Shown: positions 8,810 to 16,848, numbered from the stretch's first letter. The stretch is DNA of 50,499 nucleotides from an uncultured Alphaproteobacteria bacterium (GCA_944389465.1 CALXML010000008.1:1-50499); one strand, 5' to 3'. The notes: a model not told the origin generated them from the sequence alone. Numbers and translations: made by a program.

Positions 8810-10087
8810 ATGATAAATTTTATAACCAGATATTTTACATCCCTGTGGGCATTTATAACATCACCATTTCGTGCGATGTGGCGTGTTATATGCCGTGTTT
8901 TTCCACCACGTGAATTTACGGTTATGGACACCCCCCGCGGGAATGTTTACACATTCCGACAAAGCAGTTTTTGGCGTTTTACAAAATTCTGCGGCAAAGT
9001 GGGACTGGTTTTATGGGCGGCATGGTCAACATACGTATTTGTTTATCACAGACCTTTATTACAAAAAAGAACCCAAGAATTGGAAGAAGCAAAATCCCTG
9101 CACGCCCGCCAAATGACCGACCTGCAGGTGTATTTACAGAAATACAATGATTTAACCCGTGATTTAAATGTAACAGATGATAAAATCCTGAATGCTTCTG
9201 ATTTAACAGACACACAAAAAGAAGAATTAATGAACAACCGTTTAAAAACATGGGGCGAATTGGACTTTTTACGCACACGCCTGACAGAAATGTTTACAAA
9301 CGATGAACATACCGCCGAATATACAAAACTGTCTGAATTATCAACAGAATACGAATTAACACGTGCAGAAAATGAAATGCTGAAAAAACAAAACGCCCAA
9401 CTGGTGGAATCTATGCAGCGTGTTGCAACGGCGGACATACAAATCGTTGATGCGGTATCAAAACTGGCAACTGACAACATTGACGCATTGCGTGATAACA
9501 TAAAAAATATCAGCGGCACAATTGCGTCATTGGGGCTGACACAAAAGAAATTGGTAAACAGCGCAAATAAATTTTCCAATCCAATTGTTGGCGCAGCATT
9601 CAGCCCAATTGAATTTGACAAGGATATGGATGAAAAATACCAAAAATTGGCCGATGATTTAGAATTATGGAATGGCTTGGCCAAATTAAATAAAATATTG
9701 CCATTGGGCGCACCGGTTGAAAAAATGCGTGTTACATCTAACTTTGGTGTGCGTAACGACCCATTCACCGGCGAACCAAAACGTCACCGCGGAATTGACT
9801 TTGCCGGCAAAATAGGAACTGAATTAATGGCTGTTGCACCGGGGCGCGTGGTATCCGCGGGCGAACGTGTCGGATATGGCACAACCGTTGAAATAGACCA
9901 CGGACTGGGATTCACAACATTGTATGCGCACCTGTCGCAAATATTGGTTTCACGTGGCGATTGGGTTCGCCCCGGCACAGTTATCGGATTGGCCGGCTCA
10001 ACCGGTCGTTCAACAGGTCCGCATTTGCACTATGAAATTCGGTACAAGGGCGTCCCATTTGACCCCGCAAAATTTGTAAAGGAATAA
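8810..10087 (+). CDS. M23 (LytM-type) peptidoglycan endopeptidase, membrane anchored
   Basis: A 425-aa protein with one membrane segment near residues 62-80, a long periplasmic coiled-coil region (about 85-290) and a C-terminal M23 zinc-peptidase domain. The metal-binding and catalytic motifs are intact: HRGIDF (about 326-331), YAH (about 372-374) and HLHYE (about 405-409). Enzymes of this kind cut peptide cross-links in the cell wall. I start at the ATG just after the preceding stop rather than the ATG at 8780, which would overlap it. It is followed 3 nt later by a bactofilin gene, a pairing known from bacteria where the two together set cell shape. Confidence 0.9.
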   Translation: MINFITRYFTSLWAFITSPFRAMWRVICRVFPPREFTVMDTPRGNVYTFRQSSFWRFTKFCGKVGLVLWAAWSTYVFVYHRPLLQKRTQELEEAKSLHARQMTDLQVYLQKYNDLTRDLNVTDDKILNASDLTDTQKEELMNNRLKTWGELDFLRTRLTEMFTNDEHTAEYTKLSELSTEYELTRAENEMLKKQNAQLVESMQRVATADIQIVDAVSKLATDNIDALRDNIKNISGTIASLGLTQKKLVNSANKFSNPIVGAAFSPIEFDKDMDEKYQKLADDLELWNGLAKLNKILPLGAPVEKMRVTSNFGVRNDPFTGEPKRHRGIDFAGKIGTELMAVAPGRVVSAGERVGYGTTVEIDHGLGFTTLYAHLSQILVSRGDWVRPGTVIGLAGSTGRSTGPHLHYEIRYKGVPFDPAKFVKE

Positions 10088-10090
10088 AAG

Positions 10091-10444
10091 ATGTTGGCAT
10101 TTACAAACGCAAAAGAAAAACAATCACCAACAATCATTGGTGCTGGCTGCAAATTAACCGGCGATATGAAAACAGACCACACCGTGCAAATACACGGACA
10201 CGTTGTTGGAAATATAACGGCAGAAACCGTTGTCATTGGCCGCGGCGGGCGTGTTGTCGGCAAAGTAAATGCGACAAATTTGTTCCTGCACGGCACATTG
10301 GACGGACCGGCCGTTGTAAATACTGCAAATATATTCAGCAACGCGCAAATGACCGGCACATTGTCATACTTTACATTAAACATAACCGGCAATACGGGGC
10401 TGGAATGCAAACTGGCAAAACGCAAGGATAAAAGAAATGAATAA
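10091..10444 (+). CDS. Bactofilin (polymer-forming cytoskeletal protein)
   Basis: A 117-aa protein with a short N-terminal tail and a central run of beta-helix repeats (VQIHGHVVGNITAETVVIG, then GRVVGKVNATNLFLHGTLDG). That is the bactofilin DUF583 fold, which self-assembles into filaments without nucleotide. It lies 3 nt after an M23 peptidase and overlaps the start of rpiB by 8 nt, so the three are one operon. By analogy with other M23-bactofilin operons, it probably localises the peptidase to a membrane site to shape the cell. Confidence 0.9.
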   Translation: MLAFTNAKEKQSPTIIGAGCKLTGDMKTDHTVQIHGHVVGNITAETVVIGRGGRVVGKVNATNLFLHGTLDGPAVVNTANIFSNAQMTGTLSYFTLNITGNTGLECKLAKRKDKRNE

Positions 10445-10883
10445 AACAATATCAAAGGTATACATTGCTGCCGACCACCGCGGGGTGGGGGTAAAATTGT
10501 ATTTAATTGAAATGTTATCAGCGGTTGGATACAACGTTGTAAATTTGGGGACTGACGATATAAATACACCCGTTGATTTCCCAGACGTTGCAAAAACATT
10601 GGCCGACACCATGGCAACCGACGAAAAATCCCGCGGTATTTTAATTTGCGGCACGGGGGCAGGGATGCAAATCGCGGCAAACCGTTATCGCCACATACGC
10701 GCATCACGTTGTGACCGACCGAATCAGGCCCGCGAAGACAGATTCCACGACGATATAAATGTTTTGGCATTGTCCGCTGATGATATTGATATAGAGGTAT
10801 CATTTCTGGTCACACGTGCATTTTTGGAAAGCCCATTTGACGATTCCGAACGCCGTGTCCGCAGATTAAAAAAGATTTCATAA
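10437..10883 (+). CDS. rpiB: Ribose-5-phosphate isomerase B
   Basis: Interconverts ribose-5-phosphate and ribulose-5-phosphate in the pentose phosphate pathway. The 148-aa length is normal for RpiB. The N-terminal AADHRGVGVK loop, the active-site cysteine loop LICGTGAGMQIAANR and the RHIRAS segment are present. The start overlaps the bactofilin gene, so translation is likely coupled. Transketolase, the next enzyme of the pathway, is at 29237-31021. A promoter begins 25 nt after its stop, so transcription restarts there for the downstream leader. Confidence 0.9.
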   Translation: MNKTISKVYIAADHRGVGVKLYLIEMLSAVGYNVVNLGTDDINTPVDFPDVAKTLADTMATDEKSRGILICGTGAGMQIAANRYRHIRASRCDRPNQAREDRFHDDINVLALSADDIDIEVSFLVTRAFLESPFDDSERRVRRLKKIS

Positions 10884-10907
10884 CCATATAAAATTACAAA
10901 AATAATA

Positions 10908-11060
10908 TTGACGTAAAAGTATGATATAAGGTAAAATACAGCATATAAACAAATGCCGAAAATAAACCACCGATTAATATCGGTGTTTTTATTTTTGAAA
11001 AAATCCCAGATTTCTGCATTTTTTTGTTCCCCCATTTCGCCGAAATAAATCGGTGGTTTA
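10908..11060 (+). promoter_or_regulatory. Leader X1: promoter, terminator hairpin and competing helix
   Basis: First copy of repeat family X. The promoter is TTGACG (10908-10913), an 18-nt spacer, TAAAAT (10932-10937). The RNA would carry a terminator hairpin CACCGAT (10968-10974) / ATCGGTG (10979-10985) followed by a T run. A longer alternative helix TAAACCACCGATT (10963-10975) / AATCGGTGGTTTA (11048-11060) would disrupt it. A 31-codon open frame, 10953-11048, starts MPKINHRL. It is nearly identical to the copy at 24622-24802. This is the layout of a transcription attenuator; the signal it senses is unknown. Confidence 0.7.
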
Positions 11061-11108
11061 ATTCTTGCCACGACACTGTCATTTAACGCAAGGGCTGATA
11101 ATATTACT

Positions 11109-11978
11109 TTGTCCACATATAACTCTGACTATGATTATTCATCCACTGTTGCAGCAAGCATTTCTGCTTTTAGCGGCTTTGATATATGCAGTCGCGACCC
11201 AGACGCTGTTTATATATCTGGGGGTCAAGATAGATTTTGCAAAGTAATGTTAAAAAACGACCCACAACCATACTATTGTCGTACAACCGCCAGTATGGGG
11301 TATGGTTCAAATTGGGAACCGGGGGATTCAGATGGTGTATTAATAGATTGTTCTAATTTATTATGCAACAGCGGATACACAGCAGTATGGAATGACGATA
11401 TGCAAACTGTATATGGCTGTGCAAGATATCATCCAAATTCAAATTGTTGGGAACATGGTGGCGACACTGGAGTTTCTGTAAATCCATCACAATATTCAAA
11501 TATTATTACAAATTATAAAAGTATGAACGATGGTGCATTAGAGTGTGATTTTAATAGACGTGCCCGTCCAAGTACTAATGGGAATTGTGCAAACCCAAAT
11601 CTGGGCGAACTTTTAAAATGCTATTGCGCATATGATGAATCATATTATGTTTCTGGCAATGAAGCACCAAACGAGAATGGCCAAATAACAATTCTTTGTG
11701 CACCTTGTCCAGCCTATGCAGACTGCAACGGCCAGCGTGACCGCTTTCGTTGCCGTGCTGGTTACTATGATTATGACCCAAATTTATCGGGACGTGGTGC
11801 AAATTGCGTTCCTTGTCCCAGTGCATCATCAAATATTATTGATTTCTGTGACACACAGCCAACATCGCCAAGGGCGGCAACCAGTATAACACAATGCTAT
11901 CTGCCAACAGGCACTATGTGCAAAGACGTATACGGCACATTCAGCATTGTAAACAGAAATTGTTATTATTTAAACTAG
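11109..11978 (+). CDS. Secreted Cys-rich protein, start region apparently damaged
   Basis: A 289-residue reading frame from a TTG, rich in Cys, Tyr, Gly and Asn, with EGF- or TNFR-like CxxCP...GYY spacing and the C-terminal motif shared by this zone (ITQCYLPTGT ... NCYYLN). The frame is open back to 11049. Upstream of the TTG it encodes GGLILATTLSFNARAD, the core and cleavage site of a signal peptide, but no ATG, GTG or credible ribosome-binding site precedes it. The signal peptide abuts the leader X1 directly, whereas in other copies about 40 nt with the ribosome site and start lie between. The small ORF of X1 is in the same frame, separated by one TAA at 11046. It is probably a 5'-damaged gene, or one expressed from an unusual start. 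Confidence 0.6.
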   Translation: MSTYNSDYDYSSTVAASISAFSGFDICSRDPDAVYISGGQDRFCKVMLKNDPQPYYCRTTASMGYGSNWEPGDSDGVLIDCSNLLCNSGYTAVWNDDMQTVYGCARYHPNSNCWEHGGDTGVSVNPSQYSNIITNYKSMNDGALECDFNRRARPSTNGNCANPNLGELLKCYCAYDESYYVSGNEAPNENGQITILCAPCPAYADCNGQRDRFRCRAGYYDYDPNLSGRGANCVPCPSASSNIIDFCDTQPTSPRAATSITQCYLPTGTMCKDVYGTFSIVNRNCYYLN

Positions 11979-12009
11979 AACAACGGTTTCATATCTTTAA
12001 GGACTCAAT

Positions 12010-12037
12010 AAAAAACGCCCAACTGGGCGTTTTTTTA
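12010..12037 (+). terminator. Rho-independent terminator
   Basis: CGCCC/GGGCG stem flanked by A and T runs, 31 nt after the Cys-rich gene. Confidence 0.85.
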
Positions 12038-12038
12038 T

Positions 12039-12318
12039 TTGTATTTGATTTTTTACTGATATATAATAAATGGTGTCAGCAGGTGTTCTGCTTGATGGGG
12101 TGTGAGAACCCGTTCACAAGCGTCGAAATAGATACTTATGGCGCAAGTAATGGCGCCGTTTTAAATATTACGACGAAAAATAAATCTCCTGATTTACGTC
12201 AGGAGGGCATGCGAATATATTGAATAAGCAGCACAATTCTTGTGATTGTTCTCAACCTCCTGACCACCAATTAAACATCGGTGGTTTTTTGTTTGTACAA
12301 AATCAGGAGATTGAAATT
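12039..12318 (+). promoter_or_regulatory. Leader Y-A: structured RNA with terminator, copy A
   Basis: Promoter TTGTAT (12039-12044), N17, TATAAT (12062-12067). Helices visible: P1 TCAGCA (12076-12081) / TGCTTGA (12089-12095); long-range GAGAAC (12104-12109) / GTTCTC (12248-12253); CGTCG (12121-12125) / CGACG (12171-12175); GGCGC / GCGCC within it. GTCAGGAGG (12198-12206) can pair either with the preceding CTCCTGA or with CCTCCTGAC (12256-12264). The terminator is CCACC (12264-12268) / GGTGG (12280-12284) with six T. ATCAGGAGATT (12302-12312), which contains the ribosome site of the next gene, is exactly complementary to 12183-12193. See the findings for compensatory changes between copies. 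Confidence 0.75.
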
Positions 12319-13002
12319 ATGCGAGCCTATTTTTACATTGTACCAATAATCGCCTTATGGGCAAAAAGCGCAATAGCTGTAGATTATTACTACGGATACT
12401 CTTGTCAAACAACGTGCGATTGTTGTCAAGTAATGATGCAAAATTTTGAACACTTTGGCAAAGTGACAAGTGAATTAGATGGAGATACAGTACTTGCGAA
12501 TTACGCAACTCAGTACCCTATACCAAATTCGCGAACGATTTTTCAGGAAATACGCTATTCACATGATTCGTATGCCTTGGCAAGAGCTTGGTTATATGGT
12601 AATAGCGACTTAACAACAAAAGAGCTATGCGATTGGGGAAGTGATGGTTTAATATGCGATGCAGGGTGCGTAGATAATGCATACAATCCGATAATATGTC
12701 CATATACATGGACTAAAAAAAGTACAAGTGTGGAACAAGCAACTATAAAAGACTCTAAATGTAAATGTGATGACGCTTACGCACAAAATGCACGAACTAT
12801 TTATAGATGCGCAGCTGGTTATTACGGGAACCCTGCAAGCGGTTCTTGTTCTAAATGTACTTCCCCAGGCACAACAGATCCATTCAATGAAGCGTATACT
12901 AAATCAATAAGTATTACATCTTGCTACATACCGTCAGGAACTTCTTTTTCTGACACAAAAGGCATCGGGACATACACAAACGACTGTTATTATAGTAACT
13001 AA
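12319..13002 (+). CDS. Secreted Cys-rich protein behind leader Y-A
   Basis: A 227-aa protein of unknown function. The ATG at 12319 has an AGGAG site 9 nt upstream and opens a signal peptide (MRAYFYIVPIIALWA ... AIA). The mature part begins with a Cys cluster (CQTTCDCC) and has CAAGYYGNPASGSCSKC in its last third. It ends in the shared C-terminal motif ITSCYIPSGT ... DCYYSN. A longer frame from 12220 would run through the leader and is rejected. Codon choice differs from neighbours: several AGCT tetramers, rare elsewhere in the window, cluster here, which may mean recent acquisition. Confidence 0.8.
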   Translation: MRAYFYIVPIIALWAKSAIAVDYYYGYSCQTTCDCCQVMMQNFEHFGKVTSELDGDTVLANYATQYPIPNSRTIFQEIRYSHDSYALARAWLYGNSDLTTKELCDWGSDGLICDAGCVDNAYNPIICPYTWTKKSTSVEQATIKDSKCKCDDAYAQNARTIYRCAAGYYGNPASGSCSKCTSPGTTDPFNEAYTKSISITSCYIPSGTSFSDTKGIGTYTNDCYYSN

Positions 13003-13026
13003 AAAACGCCCATTCGGGCGTTTTTT
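13001..13026. terminator. Bidirectional terminator
   Basis: Stem CGCCC/GGGCG with six A before and six T after, between the convergent secreted gene and leuS. Confidence 0.85.
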
Positions 13027-15421
13027 ATTTCTTTATAACAAAGTTCACTAACTTATTCGGAACAATGATTGTTTTTACAATTTCAGCCCCTTCCAACTTA
13101 CGCGCCGCTGCCGCTTTGGCTGCCTCGGTAAGTTCTTCGTTAGTGGCATCAACACCAATCTGGAAATCTGCCGCACGTTTACCGTTCACTGACGCAACCA
13201 TAGTCATTGTTGTTTTAACTAACTTTGACGCGTCATATGTCGGCCACGGCTGAAACACCAACATATCATCGTGCCCCAAACGCTGCCAAATTTCTTCGGT
13301 CAGATGCGGCGCAAACGGGTTCAGAACTTGAACCAGAACCTCATACGCAGGGCGGGGCATTTTGCCGTCAAACTGATTGATAAATTCCATCATCGCGGAA
13401 ATCGCCGTATTAAAGCGCATATTTTCCAAACGGTCGGTCATATCTGCAATTAACTGATTCACCAAACGTTCGGATTCCGCATCCATTGGCGCATCAGTTA
13501 AATTATCCGCCATATTTTCCACACGTTTCAGGAATCTTTGCACACCGGCCAGCGCACCATCAGACCAATTTACATTTGTATCCCACGGCCCCAGCGATAA
13601 CACCGTCGTACGTGCGGCATCCGCGCCAACACGCGCAACCATATCATCCACCTGAAATCCATTGCCGGCGGACTTGGACATTTTTTTACCATCCGAACCC
13701 ATCAGCAACCCATTCGTGGTGCGTTTTTTATATGGCTCGGGCGTATTTACCAATCCCAAATCATATAACGCCTTGTGCCAGAAGCGCGAATAAATCAAGT
13801 GACGTGTGTTATGTTCATTTCCACCGTTATAGTGATTTACCGGCATCCATTTTTCCATCTGGTCACGTGAACAAAATTCTTTATCATTACGCGGGTCCAG
13901 ATACCGCATATAATACCACGACGAACCCGCCCATTGCGGCATGGTATCCGTTTCACGTTTTGCCGGCGCACCACATTTTGGACAGGTGGTATTCACCCAA
14001 TCGGTTGCACGCGCCAACGGACTTTCACCATCCTCGGTTGGACGATAATCTTCCATATACGGCTGCATTAACGGCAATTCAGATTCCGGCACCGGCACCC
14101 AACCGCACTTTTCACAATACACCAATGGTATTGGTTCGCCCCAATACATTTGACGTGAAAAGCCCCAATCACTCATTCTGAATTGTGTTTTTGGACGCGC
14201 AAACCCGTGTTCCACGCCATACTTGATGGCGGCGGCAATCGCATCAGCCTTGTTTAATCCGTCCAAGAATCCAGAATTAATATGCGCACCATCACCGGTC
14301 CAAACCTTGTCCGCCTCGCCACCGTCAATAACAGGAATAATTTTCAAATCAAATTTCTTTGCAAAATCCCAGTCACGTTCATCATGCGCCGGCACGGCCA
14401 TAATCGTACCATGTGCATAATTTACCAAAACATAATCCGCCACAAACACCGGTATTTCATCGCCTGTAAATGGATTACGTGCCATTATACCGTCCAAACG
14501 CACACCTGTTTTTTCCTTTGTTGCGTCCGTCCGGTCAAATTCAGATTTTTCGGCCGATTGTTTTATATACGCACGCACCGCGTCAGCATTTTTAATGCGA
14601 CCATCCGCCAACCATTTGGCAACCAATTTATGTTCCGGCGCAATTGCACAGAATGTTGCACCAAATATAGTATCCACACGCGTGGTGTACACGGTCATAA
14701 CATCATCACCAACCATAAAATCAACATCTGCACCCGTGGATTTACCAATCCAGTTTATCTGGTCGCGCTTTACACGTTCCGGATAATCAACCAACGCCAA
14801 ATCATCCAACAAACGTTCGGCATATTTAGTAATCGCCAGATTCCACTGCATTTTTTCACGAATTTCAACCGGCCCATGACAACGATTGCATTTGCCATCT
14901 TCCAATTCTTCGTTGGTCAATGTGGTGCGACAATTGGGACACCAGTTCATCGGCAACATAGATTTATAAGCCAACCCCGCATTAAAAAACTGAATAAACA
15001 TCCATTGTGTCCATTTAATGTATTCGGGGTCAGACGTCGCAATTTGCGATTTCAAATCAATGGACCAACCCATTTCAACCATATTTGCGGTAAACTTTTT
15101 TACTAAATCACGCACAACAACAGATGGATGCTTGCCAATTTTGGTTGCGTAATTTTCAGCAGAAATCCCCAATGAATCAAACCCCAGCGGATACAAAACA
15201 TCATAACCCTGCATACGGCGAAAACGGGCCATAACATCACATCCAGTATAATTTAACATATGCCCGCCATGCAACCCTGTACCCGATGGAAACGGAAATT
15301 CCGCCAACATATAGAACGGCGTCTTGCTGCCATCATTTTTTGGGGTAAACACGCCAGCATCCGCCCAGCGGCGTTGCCATTTTTCCTCGCGTTCATGAAT
15401 TTTTGTAATATCATCTGCCAT
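13025..15421 (-). CDS. leuS: Leucyl-tRNA synthetase
   Basis: Charges tRNA-Leu with leucine; class I synthetase, 798 aa, slightly shorter than the usual 850-880. The HIGH-type signature is LHGGHMLNY near residue 50 after PFPSGTG. A zinc-type CPNC...CNRC segment follows the first catalytic part. The CP1 editing region contains the GTIMAVPAHDERD motif with the conserved Asp used to edit mischarged tRNA. KMSKS occurs near residue 578 (GKKMSKSAGNG). The anticodon-binding and C-terminal domains are complete. It is the first gene of its strand block after tlyA. Confidence 0.97.
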   Translation of the reverse strand: MADDITKIHEREEKWQRRWADAGVFTPKNDGSKTPFYMLAEFPFPSGTGLHGGHMLNYTGCDVMARFRRMQGYDVLYPLGFDSLGISAENYATKIGKHPSVVVRDLVKKFTANMVEMGWSIDLKSQIATSDPEYIKWTQWMFIQFFNAGLAYKSMLPMNWCPNCRTTLTNEELEDGKCNRCHGPVEIREKMQWNLAITKYAERLLDDLALVDYPERVKRDQINWIGKSTGADVDFMVGDDVMTVYTTRVDTIFGATFCAIAPEHKLVAKWLADGRIKNADAVRAYIKQSAEKSEFDRTDATKEKTGVRLDGIMARNPFTGDEIPVFVADYVLVNYAHGTIMAVPAHDERDWDFAKKFDLKIIPVIDGGEADKVWTGDGAHINSGFLDGLNKADAIAAAIKYGVEHGFARPKTQFRMSDWGFSRQMYWGEPIPLVYCEKCGWVPVPESELPLMQPYMEDYRPTEDGESPLARATDWVNTTCPKCGAPAKRETDTMPQWAGSSWYYMRYLDPRNDKEFCSRDQMEKWMPVNHYNGGNEHNTRHLIYSRFWHKALYDLGLVNTPEPYKKRTTNGLLMGSDGKKMSKSAGNGFQVDDMVARVGADAARTTVLSLGPWDTNVNWSDGALAGVQRFLKRVENMADNLTDAPMDAESERLVNQLIADMTDRLENMRFNTAISAMMEFINQFDGKMPRPAYEVLVQVLNPFAPHLTEEIWQRLGHDDMLVFQPWPTYDASKLVKTTMTMVASVNGKRAADFQIGVDATNEELTEAAKAAAARKLEGAEIVKTIIVPNKLVNFVIKK

Positions 15422-15495
15422 TTTTTATAACCTATTGTTAAATTCCGAAAAATTTTATACATAAAATATACTTAATTCAAGGGGTAAATTAATAA

Positions 15496-16212
15496 TCACT
15501 GCGCCACGTGGCGCAAGTACGCCAAATATTCCACATTGCCACTGCCACCGCGGATGGGTGATTCAATGATACCAGATTGTTTATAGCCAACTTTTTCAAA
15601 GTTTTGAACAACTGTATTTATCGCATTTTGCCGGTCATTTTCACTTTTTATAACCCCGTGCGCACGTGCGGCAATACTGCGCGGAACTTCAAACTGTGGT
15701 TTAACCAGCGCAATTATCTGTGGCGCACGCCATGCGGCCAGTGCATCACTGATGTTGGTTAATGAAATAAAAGATACATCAACCACAATCAAATCAACCG
15801 GTCGCATCGGGGACAAATCACGAATATCAGTTTGTTCCAACACGGTTACACGCACGTCATTTCTTAACGAATCCGCCAATTGATTTGTGCCAACATCAAC
15901 CGCAATTACATGCGCCGCACCACGCGATAATAACGTTTCTGTAAACCCGCCCGTACTGGCACCAACATCCAAACAAACATATCCTGTGGGATTGACACCA
16001 AACGCATCCAGTGCGGCCGCCAATTTCAAACTGCCACGCCCAGTGGAATAGGGCAACGCCCCACCAACAATAACATCTGTATCAGAAATCTGTTGACTGG
16101 GCTTGTGCACCACCACCCCATTAACAGAAACCAGCCCCGCCTTAATCGCGGCGACGGCCTTGGCCCGTGTGGGATAAAATTTTTGCGACACCAGTGCCCA
16201 ATCTAATCTCAT
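15496..16212 (-). CDS. tlyA: TlyA-family rRNA 2'-O-methyltransferase
   Basis: A 238-aa protein with an N-terminal S4 RNA-binding domain (MRLDWALV ... RAKAVAAIKAGLVSVNG) and an FtsJ-like methyltransferase domain (DVGASTGGFTETLL, then VDVSFISL, then VKPQFE). TlyA enzymes methylate ribose of cytidines in 16S and 23S rRNA, and this affects capreomycin sensitivity. The name also reflects haemolysin reports in some species, which are not supported by the sequence itself. It is transcribed toward leuS with a 74-nt gap. Confidence 0.9.
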   Translation of the reverse strand: MRLDWALVSQKFYPTRAKAVAAIKAGLVSVNGVVVHKPSQQISDTDVIVGGALPYSTGRGSLKLAAALDAFGVNPTGYVCLDVGASTGGFTETLLSRGAAHVIAVDVGTNQLADSLRNDVRVTVLEQTDIRDLSPMRPVDLIVVDVSFISLTNISDALAAWRAPQIIALVKPQFEVPRSIAARAHGVIKSENDRQNAINTVVQNFEKVGYKQSGIIESPIRGGSGNVEYLAYLRHVAQ

Positions 16213-16304
16213 ATTAAATTATGTTACACCGCATACGCGGTAAAATCAATATTATGTTCTTAAAAAACTTGAAACATCAGCCAACGAAAGACCACAAAAC
16301 CCTG

Positions 16305-16450
16305 TTGACACACCCATGAAATTAAAGTAAAATAAAATTAAATAAATGCCGAAAATAAACCACCGATTAATGTCGGTGTTTTTATTTTAGAAAAAATCCC
16401 AGATTTCTGCATTTTTTTATTCCCCCATTTTGCCGAAATAAATCGGTCAT
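16305..16450 (+). promoter_or_regulatory. Leader X2: promoter and terminator hairpin, family X
   Basis: Promoter TTGACA (16305-16310), N17, TAAAAT (16328-16333), with a perfect -35. The body from ATGCCGAAAATAAACC onward follows X1 and X3 closely. It keeps the terminator hairpin ACCGATT/GTCGGT with a T-rich tail and the conserved stretch from TCCCAGATTTCTGC to CCGAAATAAATCGG. The downstream complementary arm is shortened here (AATCGGT only). The small ORF ends early, after 14 codons, so peptide coding is not conserved. Confidence 0.65.
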
Positions 16451-16479
16451 TTTTTCTTTTAAGCCAAGGGGACAAAAAT

Positions 16480-16836
16480 ATGAAAAAACATCAACTGTAT
16501 TGTATAGCCACACTTTCTGCTGTGGTATTTACTGTGCCATTACCTGCGCTGTCATTATCACTGGCCTGTCGCAGCAGTACAGAATGTTACAAAATGCTTT
16601 TAAGCAGTGGTTGTTGCTGTCCAAATGGGCAAACGGGCACATCATACACATGCCCTGACGGCTGGACTTATAACAATCTCCAAAAATTATGTATCCGCAC
16701 CGCCACCAGCGGCAGCGACAGCACCGGATATTACAACCAAACATACGGAACATGTGCCGGCACGGCCAGTACGCATGATTGCTATGTGGTTACCAGTAAC
16801 CCGTCGGATTCAACACAATGCTTATGCAAACGTTAA
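16480..16836 (+). CDS. Secreted Cys-rich protein, first gene of a two-gene cassette
   Basis: A 118-aa exported protein of unknown function. A signal peptide of about 28 residues is followed by CRSSTECYKML, then CCCPNGQTGTSYTCPDGW and a C-terminal CLCK. The start has a GGGG ribosome site. It is the paralogue of the minus-strand gene at 23282-23683, sharing CCCPxGxTGTSYxCPxGW and ATxGSDxxGxYxQxYGTC. A second secreted gene follows within 12 nt, as it does at the paralogous locus. Spacing of cysteines suggests disulfide-bonded extracellular domains. Confidence 0.8.
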   Translation: MKKHQLYCIATLSAVVFTVPLPALSLSLACRSSTECYKMLLSSGCCCPNGQTGTSYTCPDGWTYNNLQKLCIRTATSGSDSTGYYNQTYGTCAGTASTHDCYVVTSNPSDSTQCLCKR

Positions 16837-16848
16837 ATGGGGGCAGGG

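Noticed and set aside
12039-12318. Y leader as a known riboswitch (cobalamin, TPP, glycine, c-di-GMP, fluoride) or T-box
   Set aside because: None of the consensus boxes I know for those classes is present; only the general terminator layout is similar.
13486-15106. Long plus-strand frames of 231 and 274 codons
   Set aside because: They lie entirely within leuS on the opposite strand, and their translations are His/Pro/Arg-rich shadow composition.
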